Source of the DNA: Oceanospirillum sp048265165
GTDB taxonomy: Bacteria; Pseudomonadota; Gammaproteobacteria; Pseudomonadales; Halomonadaceae
Direction: 5' to 3'
NCBI RefSeq assembly: GCF_048265165.1
Contig: NZ_JBLXCD010000001.1
Span: 62,001 to 126,000 of the forward strand
DNA length: 64,000 nucleotides
Shown here: positions 8,615 through 18,598 of the stretch, piece after piece
How positions within the stretch are numbered: the stretch's first letter is position 1
Layout: each line of letters opens with the position of its first letter
Translations under genes and position numbers: made by a program
The notes under the pieces: model-generated
The model's database searches: none
What the model was told of the DNA's origin: nothing
What the model saw: the letters and a program-made list of their open reading frames with translations, nothing else

Positions 8615-9115
8615 ATGAAGGAGTATATTGGTTTTGGTATTGTTGTTTTCTCACTGATTTTCGCCATAAGTGCTGCACTGATGGCTTGGCGTCTGAAGCG
8701 AAGGCTGGATGCGGCGAATTCAGTGCTTGTTCTGGAGAAGAGTCGTCGTGATGAGCGGCGCAAGACCTATCAGGACGTGATTGCTCAGCTTGAGCAGGCA
8801 ATGTCTTCTGTTAGTAATGGCACGCCGGAGCTTGCGAACCTATTTAATGACCTTTCCCCTAAACTTCATCTTCACGCATCTGAGGAGGTTAACTCCAGCT
8901 TTGTGGAGGTGTGTCTTTTATTGGAGAACTGGACTGCGATGAAAGATGATGTCGATAAAACAGTGAGTAGCCTGCAGGAAAACCCTGATCAGGAGGTATT
9001 GGAACGGCGCCTTTCTGAGCAGAAAAAACAGGCTCTGGATGCTTATCAGCTATTCAAACATAAGTTTAATAGATTGGGGGCGATGATGCGCAAGGAAATG
9101 AGCCAAGCGCTATAA
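8615..9115 (+). CDS. Small membrane-anchored protein of unknown function
   Basis: 166 residues. One N-terminal TM helix (FGIVVFSLIFAISAALMAW) is followed by a basic stretch and a mostly helical, charged cytoplasmic region with coiled-coil character. The ATG at 8615 is chosen because AAGGAG (8601-8606) lies 8 bases upstream; an earlier GTG at 8606 overlaps that site. I do not recognise a family. It sits alone between the c-di-GMP genes and yaeQ on the same strand. The topology (short anchor, long helical tail) is that of a scaffold or signalling accessory, but nothing in the sequence proves a role. Confidence 0.7.
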   Translation: MKEYIGFGIVVFSLIFAISAALMAWRLKRRLDAANSVLVLEKSRRDERRKTYQDVIAQLEQAMSSVSNGTPELANLFNDLSPKLHLHASEEVNSSFVEVCLLLENWTAMKDDVDKTVSSLQENPDQEVLERRLSEQKKQALDAYQLFKHKFNRLGAMMRKEMSQAL

Positions 9116-9218
9116 ATAGAGTTCTCAGATTGCAGGTTTGTTGTTGTGGCTTGAGCTTTCTTGCTCATCACCGTATATTCCGCACCCATATTCTATTACC
9201 TGCTTCTAAGGATGCCTA

Positions 9219-9755
9219 ATGGCTCTGAAATCAACAGTTTATAAAGCAGCAGTTAATCTTGCTGATATGGATCGGAATGTTTATCTCGATCAGTCACTGA
9301 CTTTGGCGCAACATCCTTCTGAAACCGACGAGCGAATGATGTTGCGCATCCTTGCCTGGAGTCTGAATGCGACGGAAGGTCTTGAGTTTACCAAGGGCCT
9401 TTGTGTGGATGATGAACCTGAGGTTTGGAAGAAAAATTATTCTGATGAGATTGAACTTTGGATCGAACTGGGATGCCCGGACGAGAAGTGGTTACGCAAA
9501 GCGTCTGCGCGCTCAAAAGAAGTGATTCTTTATACCTATGGTGATAATGCCGCTCCCATCTGGTGGCAGCAGAATAAGAGTAAATTGGCGCGCTTTGAAA
9601 ACCTGCAGGTGTGGAATATCCAGGATACAGCTATTGAGCAGTTGGCCGGGTTGATCGCCCGTACCATGCAAATTCAGGTGACGATTCAGGATGGCACTGC
9701 TTGGTTTTCCTGTGGCGAGCAGAGTGTCGAGGTGCGTCCTGAACGCTGGAACTAG
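9219..9755 (+). CDS. yaeQ: YaeQ family protein
   Basis: 178 residues, close to the usual 180 for YaeQ. The N terminus MALKSTVYKAAVNLADMDRN and the segments HPSETDERMMLRILAW and WIELGCPDEKWLRKAS are typical of the family. Structures of YaeQ show a PD-(D/E)xK nuclease-like fold. Its role is still poorly defined; a proposed link to RfaH compensation was later doubted. It is a single gene that converges on the aminotransferase and ends at a strong intrinsic terminator. Confidence 0.93.
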   Translation: MALKSTVYKAAVNLADMDRNVYLDQSLTLAQHPSETDERMMLRILAWSLNATEGLEFTKGLCVDDEPEVWKKNYSDEIELWIELGCPDEKWLRKASARSKEVILYTYGDNAAPIWWQQNKSKLARFENLQVWNIQDTAIEQLAGLIARTMQIQVTIQDGTAWFSCGEQSVEVRPERWN

Positions 9756-9791
9756 GGCGAGAGGCTTTCTGGTATAAGCATAGAAAGTGCT

Positions 9792-9824
9792 AACAAAAAA
9801 CCGGGTCCAGCCCGGTTTTTTGTT
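9792..9824. terminator. Strong bidirectional rho-independent terminator
   Basis: A 14 bp perfect inverted repeat: AACAAAAAACCGGG (9792-9805), loop TCCAG, then CCCGGTTTTTTGTT (9811-9824). The A and T runs at each base give a U tract on both strands, so it serves both yaeQ (plus) and the aminotransferase (minus). Confidence 0.92.
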
Positions 9825-9855
9825 TTGTTATGCACCATCGGCAATGATCTTTTCG

Positions 9856-11034
9856 CTAGCTTAACTCTTTTGCCAGCCGTGCCATAGAATCTTCAAGATT
9901 GGCGTTGCTGGTTGCAAATGAGATACGCATACAGTCGCTGGTTCCAAAAGCAGACCCTGGAACCAGAGCAACACCGGCTTTTTCAAGCATCGCTTCAGCA
10001 AATTCAACATCATCGGCTGAGCCGTAAGCTTTGATTGCCCCTGAGAAATCCGCAAAAGCATAGAAGGTGCCATCACCGGCTAAGCAGTTAACACCATCAA
10101 TAGCGTTTAGCTTCTCAACCACGAAATCGTGACGCTGCTTGAAGGAAACCAGCATCTCCGAGATACACTCCTGAGGCCCGTTCAGCGCGGCTTCGGCAGC
10201 GTACTGCGAGATGGAGGCCGGGTTTGACGTGGATTGGGACTGAATTTTCTTCATGGCACCGATCACTTTGGCCGGGCCTGCAGCATACCCAATACGCCAA
10301 CCTGTCATGCTGTAGGCTTTGGATACACCATTCAGAACGAACGTACGATCATAGAGTTCTGGCGTTGCGTTCAGAATATTGCAGAAGTTCTGATCCCACA
10401 GGATATGCTCGTACATATCGTCTGTTGCAACCATGATTTGAGGATGCTTCTTCAGAACCTCACCCAGAGCTTTTAACTCATCAAGGGTGTAAGCCATACC
10501 GCTTGGGTTGGATGGACTATTAATCACAAACAGTTTGGTACGAGGCGTGATTGCGGCTTCTAACTGATCGGCAGTGATCTTGAAGCGCTTCTCTGCGGTG
10601 GTTTCCAGGATAACCGGTTTGCCTTCGGCCACAAGCACCATGTCTGGGTAAGATACCCAGTAGGGCGCAGGAATAATGACCTCATCACCGGGATTCAGAA
10701 GTGCCAGAGACAGATTGAAAAAGCTCTGTTTGCCACCTGATGAAACCAGAATCTGATTGGGCTCGTATTTGAGTCCGTTATCCCGTTCAAATTTCGCTAT
10801 AATGGCTTTTTTCAGGCTTGGTGTACCGTCCACAGCGGTGTATTTTGTCAGGCCCTTATTGATGGCCTCAATCGCGGCATCTTTGATGTGTTGCGGGGTG
10901 TCGAAATCCGGCTCACCTGCGCCCAGGCCGATAATGTCATTGCCTGCTGCGCGAAGCTCTGCCGCACGGTTTGTGACCGCGAGAGTCGGTGAAGGTTTAA
11001 TTGACTGTACGCGATCTGACAGTTGTACGTCCAA
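9856..11034 (-). CDS. aspC: Aspartate aminotransferase (class I, subgroup I-gamma type), TTG start
   Basis: 392 residues, PLP-dependent fold type I. It transfers the amino group between aspartate and 2-oxoglutarate; some relatives also use prephenate. Visible marks: IGLGAGEPDFDTP near the N terminus, INSPSNPSG around 171-179, the PLP lysine K239 in NGVSKAYSMTGWRIGYAAG, and the substrate-binding arginine in MRISFATSN near the end. The start codon is TTG (11034-11032): GAGGAT lies 6 bases upstream and no in-frame ATG fits the family N terminus. It is divergent from uvrB, an arrangement also known in Pseudomonas. The symbol follows common usage for this family; it is not an orthologue of E. coli AspC (subgroup I-alpha). 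Confidence 0.9.
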   Translation of the reverse strand: MDVQLSDRVQSIKPSPTLAVTNRAAELRAAGNDIIGLGAGEPDFDTPQHIKDAAIEAINKGLTKYTAVDGTPSLKKAIIAKFERDNGLKYEPNQILVSSGGKQSFFNLSLALLNPGDEVIIPAPYWVSYPDMVLVAEGKPVILETTAEKRFKITADQLEAAITPRTKLFVINSPSNPSGMAYTLDELKALGEVLKKHPQIMVATDDMYEHILWDQNFCNILNATPELYDRTFVLNGVSKAYSMTGWRIGYAAGPAKVIGAMKKIQSQSTSNPASISQYAAEAALNGPQECISEMLVSFKQRHDFVVEKLNAIDGVNCLAGDGTFYAFADFSGAIKAYGSADDVEFAEAMLEKAGVALVPGSAFGTSDCMRISFATSNANLEDSMARLAKELS

Positions 11035-11307
11035 GCTGATATCCTCAATTTATTTTCAGTCAGAAAATAGGCGTTATGCAGATGAATCATACAGGAGATA
11101 CCGGCCCTTCGTGAAGGAGGCAAGTTTAAAAAACATGCTAAAAAGTCCGGTATTTATCTACGTTTGCGTTGACAGCGGGTGGCTCTGAATCGCCTGTTTT
11201 AATGTTACTGATGGATCAGGTTATAGTGCTTTTAAATTTATAGAGTTGCTTATTTAGCGTAGTTTGCTGAATTGCATTGCTAAGATAAAAAATAAGTCTG
11301 GTAAAAC

Positions 11308-13332
11308 ATGGAATCACAGAAAAAGTTTAAACTACATTCCCGTTTTAAACCTGCGGGGGATCAGCCTGCCGCGATCGATGCGCTCTGTAAAGGCCTTGAT
11401 AACGGCCTGATGCACCAAACCCTTTTGGGGGTAACGGGGTCGGGTAAAACATTTACCATGGCAAACATTATTGAGAAGACTCAGCGCCCGACCATTATTC
11501 TGGCTCATAACAAGACTCTCGCAGCTCAGCTGTATGGTGAGTTTAAAGACTTCTTTCCTGATAATGCGATTGAGTACTTTGTTTCTTACTATGACTACTA
11601 TCAGCCTGAAGCTTATGTTCCTGCCTCTGATACTTTTATTGATAAAGATGCTTCTATTAACGAGCATATTGAACAGATGCGTTTGTCGGCAACCAAAGCA
11701 CTACTGGAGCGTAAAGATTCTCTGATTGTGGCAACCGTATCCGCGATTTACGGTTTGGGAGATCCTAAGTCCTATCACAAGATGGTGCTGCATATTAATC
11801 GGGGGGAGCGTATTGATCAGCGCCAGATGTTGCGTCGGCTGGCTGAGCTGCAATATACCCGTAATGACCTTGATTTCCGCCGGGCTACTTACCGGGTTCG
11901 GGGTGATGTGATTGATATTTTTCCTGCAGAGTCCGATCAGGAAGCTGTTCGGGTTGAGTTGTTTGACGATGAAATCGATAACATCTCCATCTTTGACCCT
12001 CTGACGGGAGAGCAGCTGCGCAAGCTGCCACGAATTACGATCTATCCGAAAAGCCATTATGTGACGCCAAGAGAGAAGGTTGTTGAAGCTACCGAGCATA
12101 TTAAAGATGAGCTGCGGGAGCGGGTCGAATGGTTTCGGGAGCATGATAAGTTGGTTGAAGCACAGCGGATTGAACAGCGTACCTTGTATGATATCGAGAT
12201 GATGCTGGAGCTGGGCTACTGTAATGGTATTGAAAACTACTCCCGCTATTTATCCGGGCGTGACCCGGGTAACGCGCCACCCACCTTTTTTGATTATCTG
12301 CCGGATAATGCACTGCTGTTTATCGATGAGTCCCATGTCACCGTACCTCAGCTGGGGGCGATGTACCGTGGAGACCGCTCCCGGAAGGAAACTCTGGTGC
12401 AGTATGGATTCCGGTTGCCATCAGCACTGGATAACCGCCCGATGAAGTTCGAGGAGTGGGAGCAGATCTCGCCTCAAATGGTGTTTGTTTCTGCTACACC
12501 AGGTAACTATGAAGCCGAGCACCAGGGGCAGGTGATCGAGCAGGTTGTACGGCCGACAGGGTTGCTTGATCCTGAAATTGAGGTGCGCCCTGCGACGAGT
12601 CAGGTGGATGACCTGATGTCAGAAATCAGTCTCAGGGTTGCCGATGGCGACCGTGTGCTGGTGACAACGCTGACAAAGCGCATGTCGGAAGATTTGACGG
12701 ACTACCTTTCTGAGCATGGTGTAAAGGTGCGCTATCTGCACTCGGATATTGATACGGTTGAGCGCGTTGAGATTATTCGGGATCTGCGTCTGGGTGAATT
12801 TGATGTCTTGGTAGGGATCAACCTGCTGAGGGAAGGTCTGGATATGCCAGAAGTGTCTCTGGTGGCGATTCTGGATGCCGACAAAGAGGGTTTTCTGCGC
12901 TCGGAACGCTCTCTGATCCAGACCATTGGTCGCGCCGCCCGTAACTCAAAGGGTAAGGCGATTCTGTATGGTGATCGCATTACCGGCTCTATGCAGAAAG
13001 CGATTGATGAGACTCAGCGCCGTCGTGAAAAACAGATGGAGGCTAACGAAGCGGCAGGTATCACCCCGACCACCGTCACAAAAAATGTGGCAGATATTAT
13101 GGAAGGAGCCCGGATTCCCGGTAAAAAGATCAGTAATAAGTCCGGTAAGAAAGTTGCTGAAGCTGCGGGGGAGTATGCTGTTGATCCTGCGTTGATGTCG
13201 CCGGAACAGCTACTAAAGGCTATCAGTAAGCTGGAGGATAAAATGTACGAGGCTTCTAAAAATCTTGAATTTGAGCAGGCTGCTCAGATTCGGGATGAGA
13301 TTCAAAAGCTCAATGGTCATTTACTGGGATAA
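11308..13332 (+). CDS. uvrB: Excinuclease ABC subunit B (UvrB)
   Basis: 674 residues, the normal length. UvrB is the damage-verifying helicase-like subunit of nucleotide excision repair and is loaded by UvrA2. Visible: Walker A GVTGSGKT (41-48), the beta-hairpin YYDYYQPEAYVP (94-105) that is inserted between DNA strands, the DESH box (340-343), helicase motifs V/VI such as NLLREGLDMPEVS and QTIGRAARNS, and a C-terminal UVR motif (about 634-669, KMYEASKNLEFEQAAQIRDE) that binds UvrC. No clear LexA box is visible upstream. uvrC is encoded 11 kb away in the same window. Confidence 0.98.
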   Translation: MESQKKFKLHSRFKPAGDQPAAIDALCKGLDNGLMHQTLLGVTGSGKTFTMANIIEKTQRPTIILAHNKTLAAQLYGEFKDFFPDNAIEYFVSYYDYYQPEAYVPASDTFIDKDASINEHIEQMRLSATKALLERKDSLIVATVSAIYGLGDPKSYHKMVLHINRGERIDQRQMLRRLAELQYTRNDLDFRRATYRVRGDVIDIFPAESDQEAVRVELFDDEIDNISIFDPLTGEQLRKLPRITIYPKSHYVTPREKVVEATEHIKDELRERVEWFREHDKLVEAQRIEQRTLYDIEMMLELGYCNGIENYSRYLSGRDPGNAPPTFFDYLPDNALLFIDESHVTVPQLGAMYRGDRSRKETLVQYGFRLPSALDNRPMKFEEWEQISPQMVFVSATPGNYEAEHQGQVIEQVVRPTGLLDPEIEVRPATSQVDDLMSEISLRVADGDRVLVTTLTKRMSEDLTDYLSEHGVKVRYLHSDIDTVERVEIIRDLRLGEFDVLVGINLLREGLDMPEVSLVAILDADKEGFLRSERSLIQTIGRAARNSKGKAILYGDRITGSMQKAIDETQRRREKQMEANEAAGITPTTVTKNVADIMEGARIPGKKISNKSGKKVAEAAGEYAVDPALMSPEQLLKAISKLEDKMYEASKNLEFEQAAQIRDEIQKLNGHLLG

Positions 13333-13343
13333 GAGGCGGCGTC

Positions 13344-13384
13344 AGAGCTGTCATTACAAGCTGATCATTGATAATGACAGCTCT
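13344..13384. terminator. Hairpin between uvrB and smrA
   Basis: A perfect 13 bp inverted repeat, AGAGCTGTCATTA (13344-13356) with TAATGACAGCTCT (13372-13384), and a 15 nt loop, lies between convergent stops. The U tract is weak on both strands. Confidence 0.6.
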
Positions 13385-13419
13385 ACCCAATAAGTCTATG
13401 GCTCTACCATTACCTGTTA

Positions 13420-14028
13420 TCAACCGGCTTTAGGTTGACGCCCCTGTTTTATATGCCGGTCGCGGTTGATGGCTTTCTGCTTTTCACTCTTTTTCAGCAG
13501 TGCATAAACTGCAGTAGTCCCTCCGTGGCTTTTATGGGCACTACTGACCGCAATAACTTGAGGGAGCTCAGGGAGCCAGCGGGCGAGATAACTTTTAATG
13601 ACACAAGGGAGTGAGTCAGCCGTTGTACCTTTACCAAAACTGATGAGAGCCACCCGAATATCACTTTTATAGCAATCCTCAATAAAATCAAAGACCTCCC
13701 TGCGGCAGGACTCCACAGGCTTTTTGTGCAGATTTAATGCAGCATCGACTGGGTAACGTCCTTGCTTGAGGCGTTTGTAGACACCTTGTTGCACACCATC
13801 TTTTTTATATATAACGGGATCGAAAGGTCCCAGCAGATCAACAAACTGGTCGGTTAAAAAATTTCTGTCTGCCTCTGTTTGTTCCTGAGCGGCATTGCGG
13901 CGGGCTTTGAGACTTTGAAAATCGCTTTTATGGGTGGTTTTCAGATCCGCTTTCAGGTCCTGTTTTAATGGAACGACGTCACGCATTTCCCTTAAAAAAT
14001 AGTCCAGATCATCATCCTGGTAAGCCAT
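13420..14028 (-). CDS. smrA: Smr-domain protein, SmrA-type DNA endonuclease
   Basis: 202 residues. The N-terminal half (DLDYFLREMRDVVPLKQD...) is the basic, helical extension usual in SmrA proteins. The Smr domain follows: LNLHKK corresponds to the LDLH motif, SFGKGT to the HGKG loop, and HGGTTAVYALLK to the C-terminal GG-G-A motif. Smr domains nick or bind nucleic acids; E. coli SmrA has reported nicking activity. LDLH reading LNLH and HGKG reading FGKG are substitutions at conserved positions and may affect catalysis. A GGGGAG site precedes the ATG. Convergent with uvrB. Confidence 0.85.
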   Translation of the reverse strand: MAYQDDDLDYFLREMRDVVPLKQDLKADLKTTHKSDFQSLKARRNAAQEQTEADRNFLTDQFVDLLGPFDPVIYKKDGVQQGVYKRLKQGRYPVDAALNLHKKPVESCRREVFDFIEDCYKSDIRVALISFGKGTTADSLPCVIKSYLARWLPELPQVIAVSSAHKSHGGTTAVYALLKKSEKQKAINRDRHIKQGRQPKAG

Positions 14029-14253
14029 AGGTCTCCCCTCATCTTTCCTGTTGTCATTGGATGGTAGCCTCAGTGCTTACAAATAAGGCTTTAATAAGAC
14101 AAATTAAAGGCGATTTCTCATTTCCTGAGCGATAATATAAGGTTTTGGGCTTTAATTAAGTGGTTTGTCTCTGTTTTTGGTCGAGATAGTTTTGATCCGG
14201 TTTCTCGGTGCTGATGGTTAAGCTGCATTTTGTTGAGTGGTAGATGAGCGTAG

Positions 14254-17200
14254 ATGTTGTTAATGGATAATAGAACTCAGTGGATCTCCGTGATTATGGC
14301 GGGCCTGATCCTGCTTACCTGCTTTCTTGGCTTCTATCAGTTGCAGAAGAATCAGCATGCCAGTCGTAAGGATCAGCTTGAGGAAAAACTATATAGCAGT
14401 GAGCGGATTTTTTCTCACTGGTTTCAGCAGCAAAAGAACAGAGTCAATGCCTGGTCCCGCCACCAGGTTGTTCTGGAGTCTGCAGACCTGTTGTCACGGA
14501 TTGGTACATCACGACCTGAGCTGCTGGCAGGTCCTGTGTCAGAGAAGTTGCGCCAGATTTTCTCACCTTTAATGGCTTCATCCAGGATTGATAGTTACTT
14601 GTTAATCGACAGCCGCGGTTTGGTGCTGGCGGCTTCTGATGACCGCTTGACCGGATTACCGTCACCTATTGGAGAGTATCTCTCTTTTCTTACTCCATTA
14701 TGGCAGGGGAATAATCAGTGGCTTCTTCCTTACGTGAATCCGTCAATGTCACTGGATCAGTCCGGAGTTTTCAGACAAGAGCAACCTATGTTGCTGATTG
14801 CCGCCCCTGTTAAACATGATCTAAAAGTCAAAATGGCCCTGATTTTTACAGTCAATATGCGCCGGGAGCTGCACCACTTAATGCAGGATACCTTGGTTTC
14901 GCCGGACTTCTTTTTACAGGTGTCAGCCCGGAATCGGTCTTTGGTCGATATTGGTCAGAAGCAGTTTGCTGATAATGCATCTGAGTCAGAACCATTTATG
15001 GTGCGAAAAGATCATGACCTGCTTCCGGTCTCATTTACGGTTGGGAAGGTGTTTCCGGTTTCTCCTGTGTTCAGTACCCAGCAGAACTTACTGCTGGGGA
15101 TAGGCAGTCTTGCTTTATTGGTTGTAGTGTTTCTGCTTGTGAGGCTGTCGAGGGAGGCTCCGGTTGCTGATAAACCGGACCCGCTTTTCCAGATATTTTA
15201 TGAGCAGGGTCGGGAAGGGCTGCTCCAGCTTTCTGACACAGGAGTTGTAACCAGCTTTAATCGACAAGCCGCACTTCTTTTAGCTGGGGGGCAGGAGGTC
15301 ACGCCTGAGTCAATGTCCATTCTGTTGGCAGAATGTGCATTGGGGCTTAATGATGAATCAGGTCATCCGATGGGGGACCTGAAAATGCTTTTGACCAGAG
15401 AAGCCGGCACTAGGTATTACGCCTGGTGGTCAGCTAATGGTGCGCGCTGCTTGCTGGAGGTATCGAGGGAGTGTTTATCTTCAGGTGCAGAGTCTGTGGT
15501 CAGTATTCGGGATGTAACCCGATCGCGACAGGAATATCTGCGACTTAAGCGTCAAAGTGAAGCCCTGGATGACGCCGCAGAACTGGTGCTCTGGGCCGGC
15601 CGGGAAGGCGGGGTTGTTAGTGCCAATCAAACTGCCGTGGCATTACTGGGGTATTCACAGAAAGAGTTTCAGGGACTTTCGGTTGGAGATATTGACTCAA
15701 GTCTTAATGAAGAAAGCTGGCGGCTGATCTGGGCCCGTATCAGACGAGGGGAATCTATTGAGCAGGAAAGCAATGTACTTCGCCGGAACGGTATACCTTT
15801 CCCTGTAGAGGTTTTGGTGCGCTACTACTCTGATGGGTTTGAAGAGTATGCATGTCTTTCTTTCCGGGATATATCCAAACGCAAACGCCTTGAGGTTGAT
15901 CTCTATCGTAAGCGGATGCGCTTAACAGAAAAACTTTCGGTGACTTCACAGGAGCTGGAGGTCAGAGAAGCAGAAAACGAGGCGTTGATTGAAGCATTAC
16001 CGGATCTGTTAGTCGTTTTTAATTCCCGTTTTGAAGTTTTAAGCTATCAGCAACCGCAAGGTGAGATACTGCCTCTGGAGCTGAGCGCTGGTGTTTTGCT
16101 TTGCCAGCTGTTTCCTCCATTAGATCCAAAGGTTCTGCAGCACCATCTTACAGATCAGGCATACTCGGGTTTAGCCCGTTATTTTACAGAGATCACACTG
16201 GAAAATCAGTGGCAGGTACAAACACTGGAGCTGCGCTTTGCCCGAACCGGCACCAATAAAATTCTACTGTTGGTGAGAGATATTACTGAGCGGAAGCGTG
16301 CAGAGTATTTTCGCCAGTTTAACAATCGGCTGCTAATGAGCATTTCTCAGATGCAGACACATTTCATCTGTAATAGTAATAAACTTCCCGATATTCCCGG
16401 GCAACTTTATTCCCTGGTTAACTTAGTGCAGTCGGAAGCTGGCTTTTACTGGCTGGCGGAATCGTTGCAGCAGAAGCTAGGCTGTCCTGCCTCAGGCCAC
16501 CGCTTCAGACGGCCAGAGGCTTTTCTCAATCATGACGATGATATTTCGTTAATTTATGAGCGTATTGCACAGGTTGTGGCCCATTGGCGGGCCTCGATTG
16601 AAACACCGGAGCCTGTCTTGACGCCCTTGCAAGATATTTTTGCAAATTCAGCACGGGATATCCGTAATGAAGGGCTGTTGTTATTGCCGGTGTTATCTGG
16701 TGATTATCCGGTAATCTGCTTCAGTCTGGTGCTTGATGACTATCGTCACTGGATGTCAGAGCTTCGCTTATTTGACCCCTGGCTCGCCACGGTAGCGGCT
16801 CTACTATCTGCTTATGAATCTGAAACTGAGCGTCAATTGGCCGAGAGAAATGTTCAGCTTGAAAAAGAGCGTGCGGAACATGCCAGTCAGGCTAAAACCC
16901 AATTTCTCTCACGAATGAGTCATGAGTTCAGAACGCCGCTAAATGCGATTTTGGGTTTTGGGCATCTGCTTCAATTGGAAGAGGGATTGGATGATGAACA
17001 TCTTGAGCATCTTGCTCAGATTGTCAATTCCGGGGAAGCGATGCTTAACCTGGTGGATGATGTGCTGGATTTAGCTCAGCTGGAGCGCCAGGAATTTTCG
17101 GTTGATATAACCCGGGTTTGCCTTAACCAGATTGCGACGGATTGTGTGTCTGATGTGATTGATGAAATTGAGCAGGCGGACCTTAGGTTTGAAGCAGATT

Positions 17201-18057
17201 TACCCGGGCAGGATTATTTTGTACGAGCGGATGAGCGGCGGCTGCGACAAGTGATTACTTCGCTTTTAAAAAATGCGATCTGTTATACGGACTCTGGCGG
17301 TCTTATCAGACTCAGGCATCAATGCTGTGGTCAGTATTGTGAACTCTCTATTCAGGATACCGGCAAAGGCATTTCCCAGGATTTTATTGATAGAATTTTT
17401 ATGCCGTTTGAAGCTGCAGAGGGATACATTAATGCCCAGGGAATGGGGAATGGTTTAGCGCTGGCGCGATACGCCCTGGAGGCTATGGGGGGGACGATCC
17501 ATGTGGATTCAGAAGTTGGGGTTGGCAGTATTTTTACTCTGAGAATGCCCTGTGAGGTTCCCGAAGAGCATTGTGCTCAAGTGGACCAACAGGGTAACTC
17601 TCTTAAGCCGCCCGCTGATGCCTCCGTAATAGGCAATTTTTTGCCAGCTCCAGCTGCAGAGCCTGAAGTCTGTGCCCCTGGAAGAGTATTCAGAGTGCTC
17701 TATGTCGAAGATGACGAAGCGAATCGCAAGGTCCTTGAACGACTGATTCTGCATTTCGATCCAGATATTGAATTTTTCGGTCAGGAGACCGCAGAGGAAG
17801 GGGTCGCTGCATTTTTACAGGAACGTCCAGACCTGGTGTTTGTTGACATGAATCTTGGGGCGGTTTCTGGGGTGAAAGTGCTGAACATGATCCGTAGCCA
17901 CTCCGAAGGCTCGGAGCTACCGGTGATTGCGGTTAGCGGTGACGTCGCCTCTGAAACAATTGAGAGTGCTTTGGATCAGGGCTTTGATGATTATCTTTGC
18001 AAACCTATCTCAATAGAAACATTGAGTTCTGTCATCATGCGTTACCGGAGTGGCTGA
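14254..18057 (+). CDS. Hybrid sensor histidine kinase with extracytoplasmic sensor, PAS domains and receiver
   Basis: 1267 residues. TM1 at about 11-28 and TM2 at about 280-298 (LLLGIGSLALLVVVFLLV) enclose a periplasmic Cache-like sensor. Two or more PAS domains follow (about 315-425, 435-545 and 570-690), then a variable region, HisKA with RMSHEFRTPLNAIL (phospho-acceptor H890), HATPase_c with an N box (SLLKNAICYT), DTGKGI and GMGNGLALA, and a C-terminal receiver (LYVEDDEANRK, phospho-acceptor D1198 in FVDMNLG, CKPIS). All catalytic boxes look intact. No cognate regulator or HPt gene is adjacent, so output partners are unknown. A nearby ATG at 14263 is an alternative start. Confidence 0.9.
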   Translation: MLLMDNRTQWISVIMAGLILLTCFLGFYQLQKNQHASRKDQLEEKLYSSERIFSHWFQQQKNRVNAWSRHQVVLESADLLSRIGTSRPELLAGPVSEKLRQIFSPLMASSRIDSYLLIDSRGLVLAASDDRLTGLPSPIGEYLSFLTPLWQGNNQWLLPYVNPSMSLDQSGVFRQEQPMLLIAAPVKHDLKVKMALIFTVNMRRELHHLMQDTLVSPDFFLQVSARNRSLVDIGQKQFADNASESEPFMVRKDHDLLPVSFTVGKVFPVSPVFSTQQNLLLGIGSLALLVVVFLLVRLSREAPVADKPDPLFQIFYEQGREGLLQLSDTGVVTSFNRQAALLLAGGQEVTPESMSILLAECALGLNDESGHPMGDLKMLLTREAGTRYYAWWSANGARCLLEVSRECLSSGAESVVSIRDVTRSRQEYLRLKRQSEALDDAAELVLWAGREGGVVSANQTAVALLGYSQKEFQGLSVGDIDSSLNEESWRLIWARIRRGESIEQESNVLRRNGIPFPVEVLVRYYSDGFEEYACLSFRDISKRKRLEVDLYRKRMRLTEKLSVTSQELEVREAENEALIEALPDLLVVFNSRFEVLSYQQPQGEILPLELSAGVLLCQLFPPLDPKVLQHHLTDQAYSGLARYFTEITLENQWQVQTLELRFARTGTNKILLLVRDITERKRAEYFRQFNNRLLMSISQMQTHFICNSNKLPDIPGQLYSLVNLVQSEAGFYWLAESLQQKLGCPASGHRFRRPEAFLNHDDDISLIYERIAQVVAHWRASIETPEPVLTPLQDIFANSARDIRNEGLLLLPVLSGDYPVICFSLVLDDYRHWMSELRLFDPWLATVAALLSAYESETERQLAERNVQLEKERAEHASQAKTQFLSRMSHEFRTPLNAILGFGHLLQLEEGLDDEHLEHLAQIVNSGEAMLNLVDDVLDLAQLERQEFSVDITRVCLNQIATDCVSDVIDEIEQADLRFEADLPGQDYFVRADERRLRQVITSLLKNAICYTDSGGLIRLRHQCCGQYCELSIQDTGKGISQDFIDRIFMPFEAAEGYINAQGMGNGLALARYALEAMGGTIHVDSEVGVGSIFTLRMPCEVPEEHCAQVDQQGNSLKPPADASVIGNFLPAPAAEPEVCAPGRVFRVLYVEDDEANRKVLERLILHFDPDIEFFGQETAEEGVAAFLQERPDLVFVDMNLGAVSGVKVLNMIRSHSEGSELPVIAVSGDVASETIESALDQGFDDYLCKPISIETLSSVIMRYRSG

Positions 18058-18084
18058 TAATCGCCTTTAAACGTTTAGTCTTTA

Positions 18085-18330
18085 CTAGTGTTTATTTACA
18101 TCGTCAAATTCAGCCAGAATACGTGCCTGGCGGTATGTCTGCATCTCGGACTCAAGTTTCCTGACCTTATCTTGTAATGCCAAAAAGCCGGCCTGAACCC
18201 GTGCAACATCTTCAAGCAGGTAAGGTATCTGATCTGAAAGCCATTCTGCATCTTCGGGGTGTCGGTCTTGCTGCCAGCGATCAAGGGCTGCTCTCAGTTC
18301 TGGTGATGTCTTTGATTGGTAGCGACTCAT
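18085..18330 (-). CDS. Small conserved-looking hypothetical protein
   Basis: 81 residues. The ATG at 18330 is preferred over one 39 bp upstream because CAGGA (18336-18340 on the minus strand) sits at proper distance. The sequence is hydrophilic and helical: a TSPELRAALDRWQQDRHPED stretch, then a heptad-like VARVQAGFLALQDKVRKLES segment that could form a coiled coil. I do not recognise a family. It is convergent with the hybrid kinase (27 bp between stops) and divergent from the Aer-like receptor. A real gene is likely from the ribosome site and clean frame. Confidence 0.6.
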   Translation of the reverse strand: MSRYQSKTSPELRAALDRWQQDRHPEDAEWLSDQIPYLLEDVARVQAGFLALQDKVRKLESEMQTYRQARILAEFDDVNKH

Positions 18331-18598
18331 ATGCGTCCTGATTCGGTTTTCGATGTAGACGGTAAGCATAACCTTTATTTAGGGGGCTCGCTAACGGGCT
18401 CTTTGCTTGTCTGTTTTGTGTAATTGACATTTACAGGCTGGCAGGTTTTTATTGATCAATGCAACAGGATGTTGCTTCTGATGGCCATTTTTGACCAGAG
18501 TCAGTGTTATGGGCTAGGTAGCGCGTAGAATACGCCGCCTCCACAAGTAGGTTCGATCCAGCCCTTAAAAACATAATAAAAACACATGGAGGTGACAC

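Noticed and set aside
11035..11307. Possible LexA (SOS) box in front of uvrB
   Set aside because: CTG...CTG-like fragments near 11199-11215 do not form the CTGT-N8-ACAG palindrome.
14098..14140. Possible flagellar sigma-28 promoter before the hybrid kinase
   Set aside because: TAAA and GCGATAA elements occur but their spacing is about 5 bp too long.
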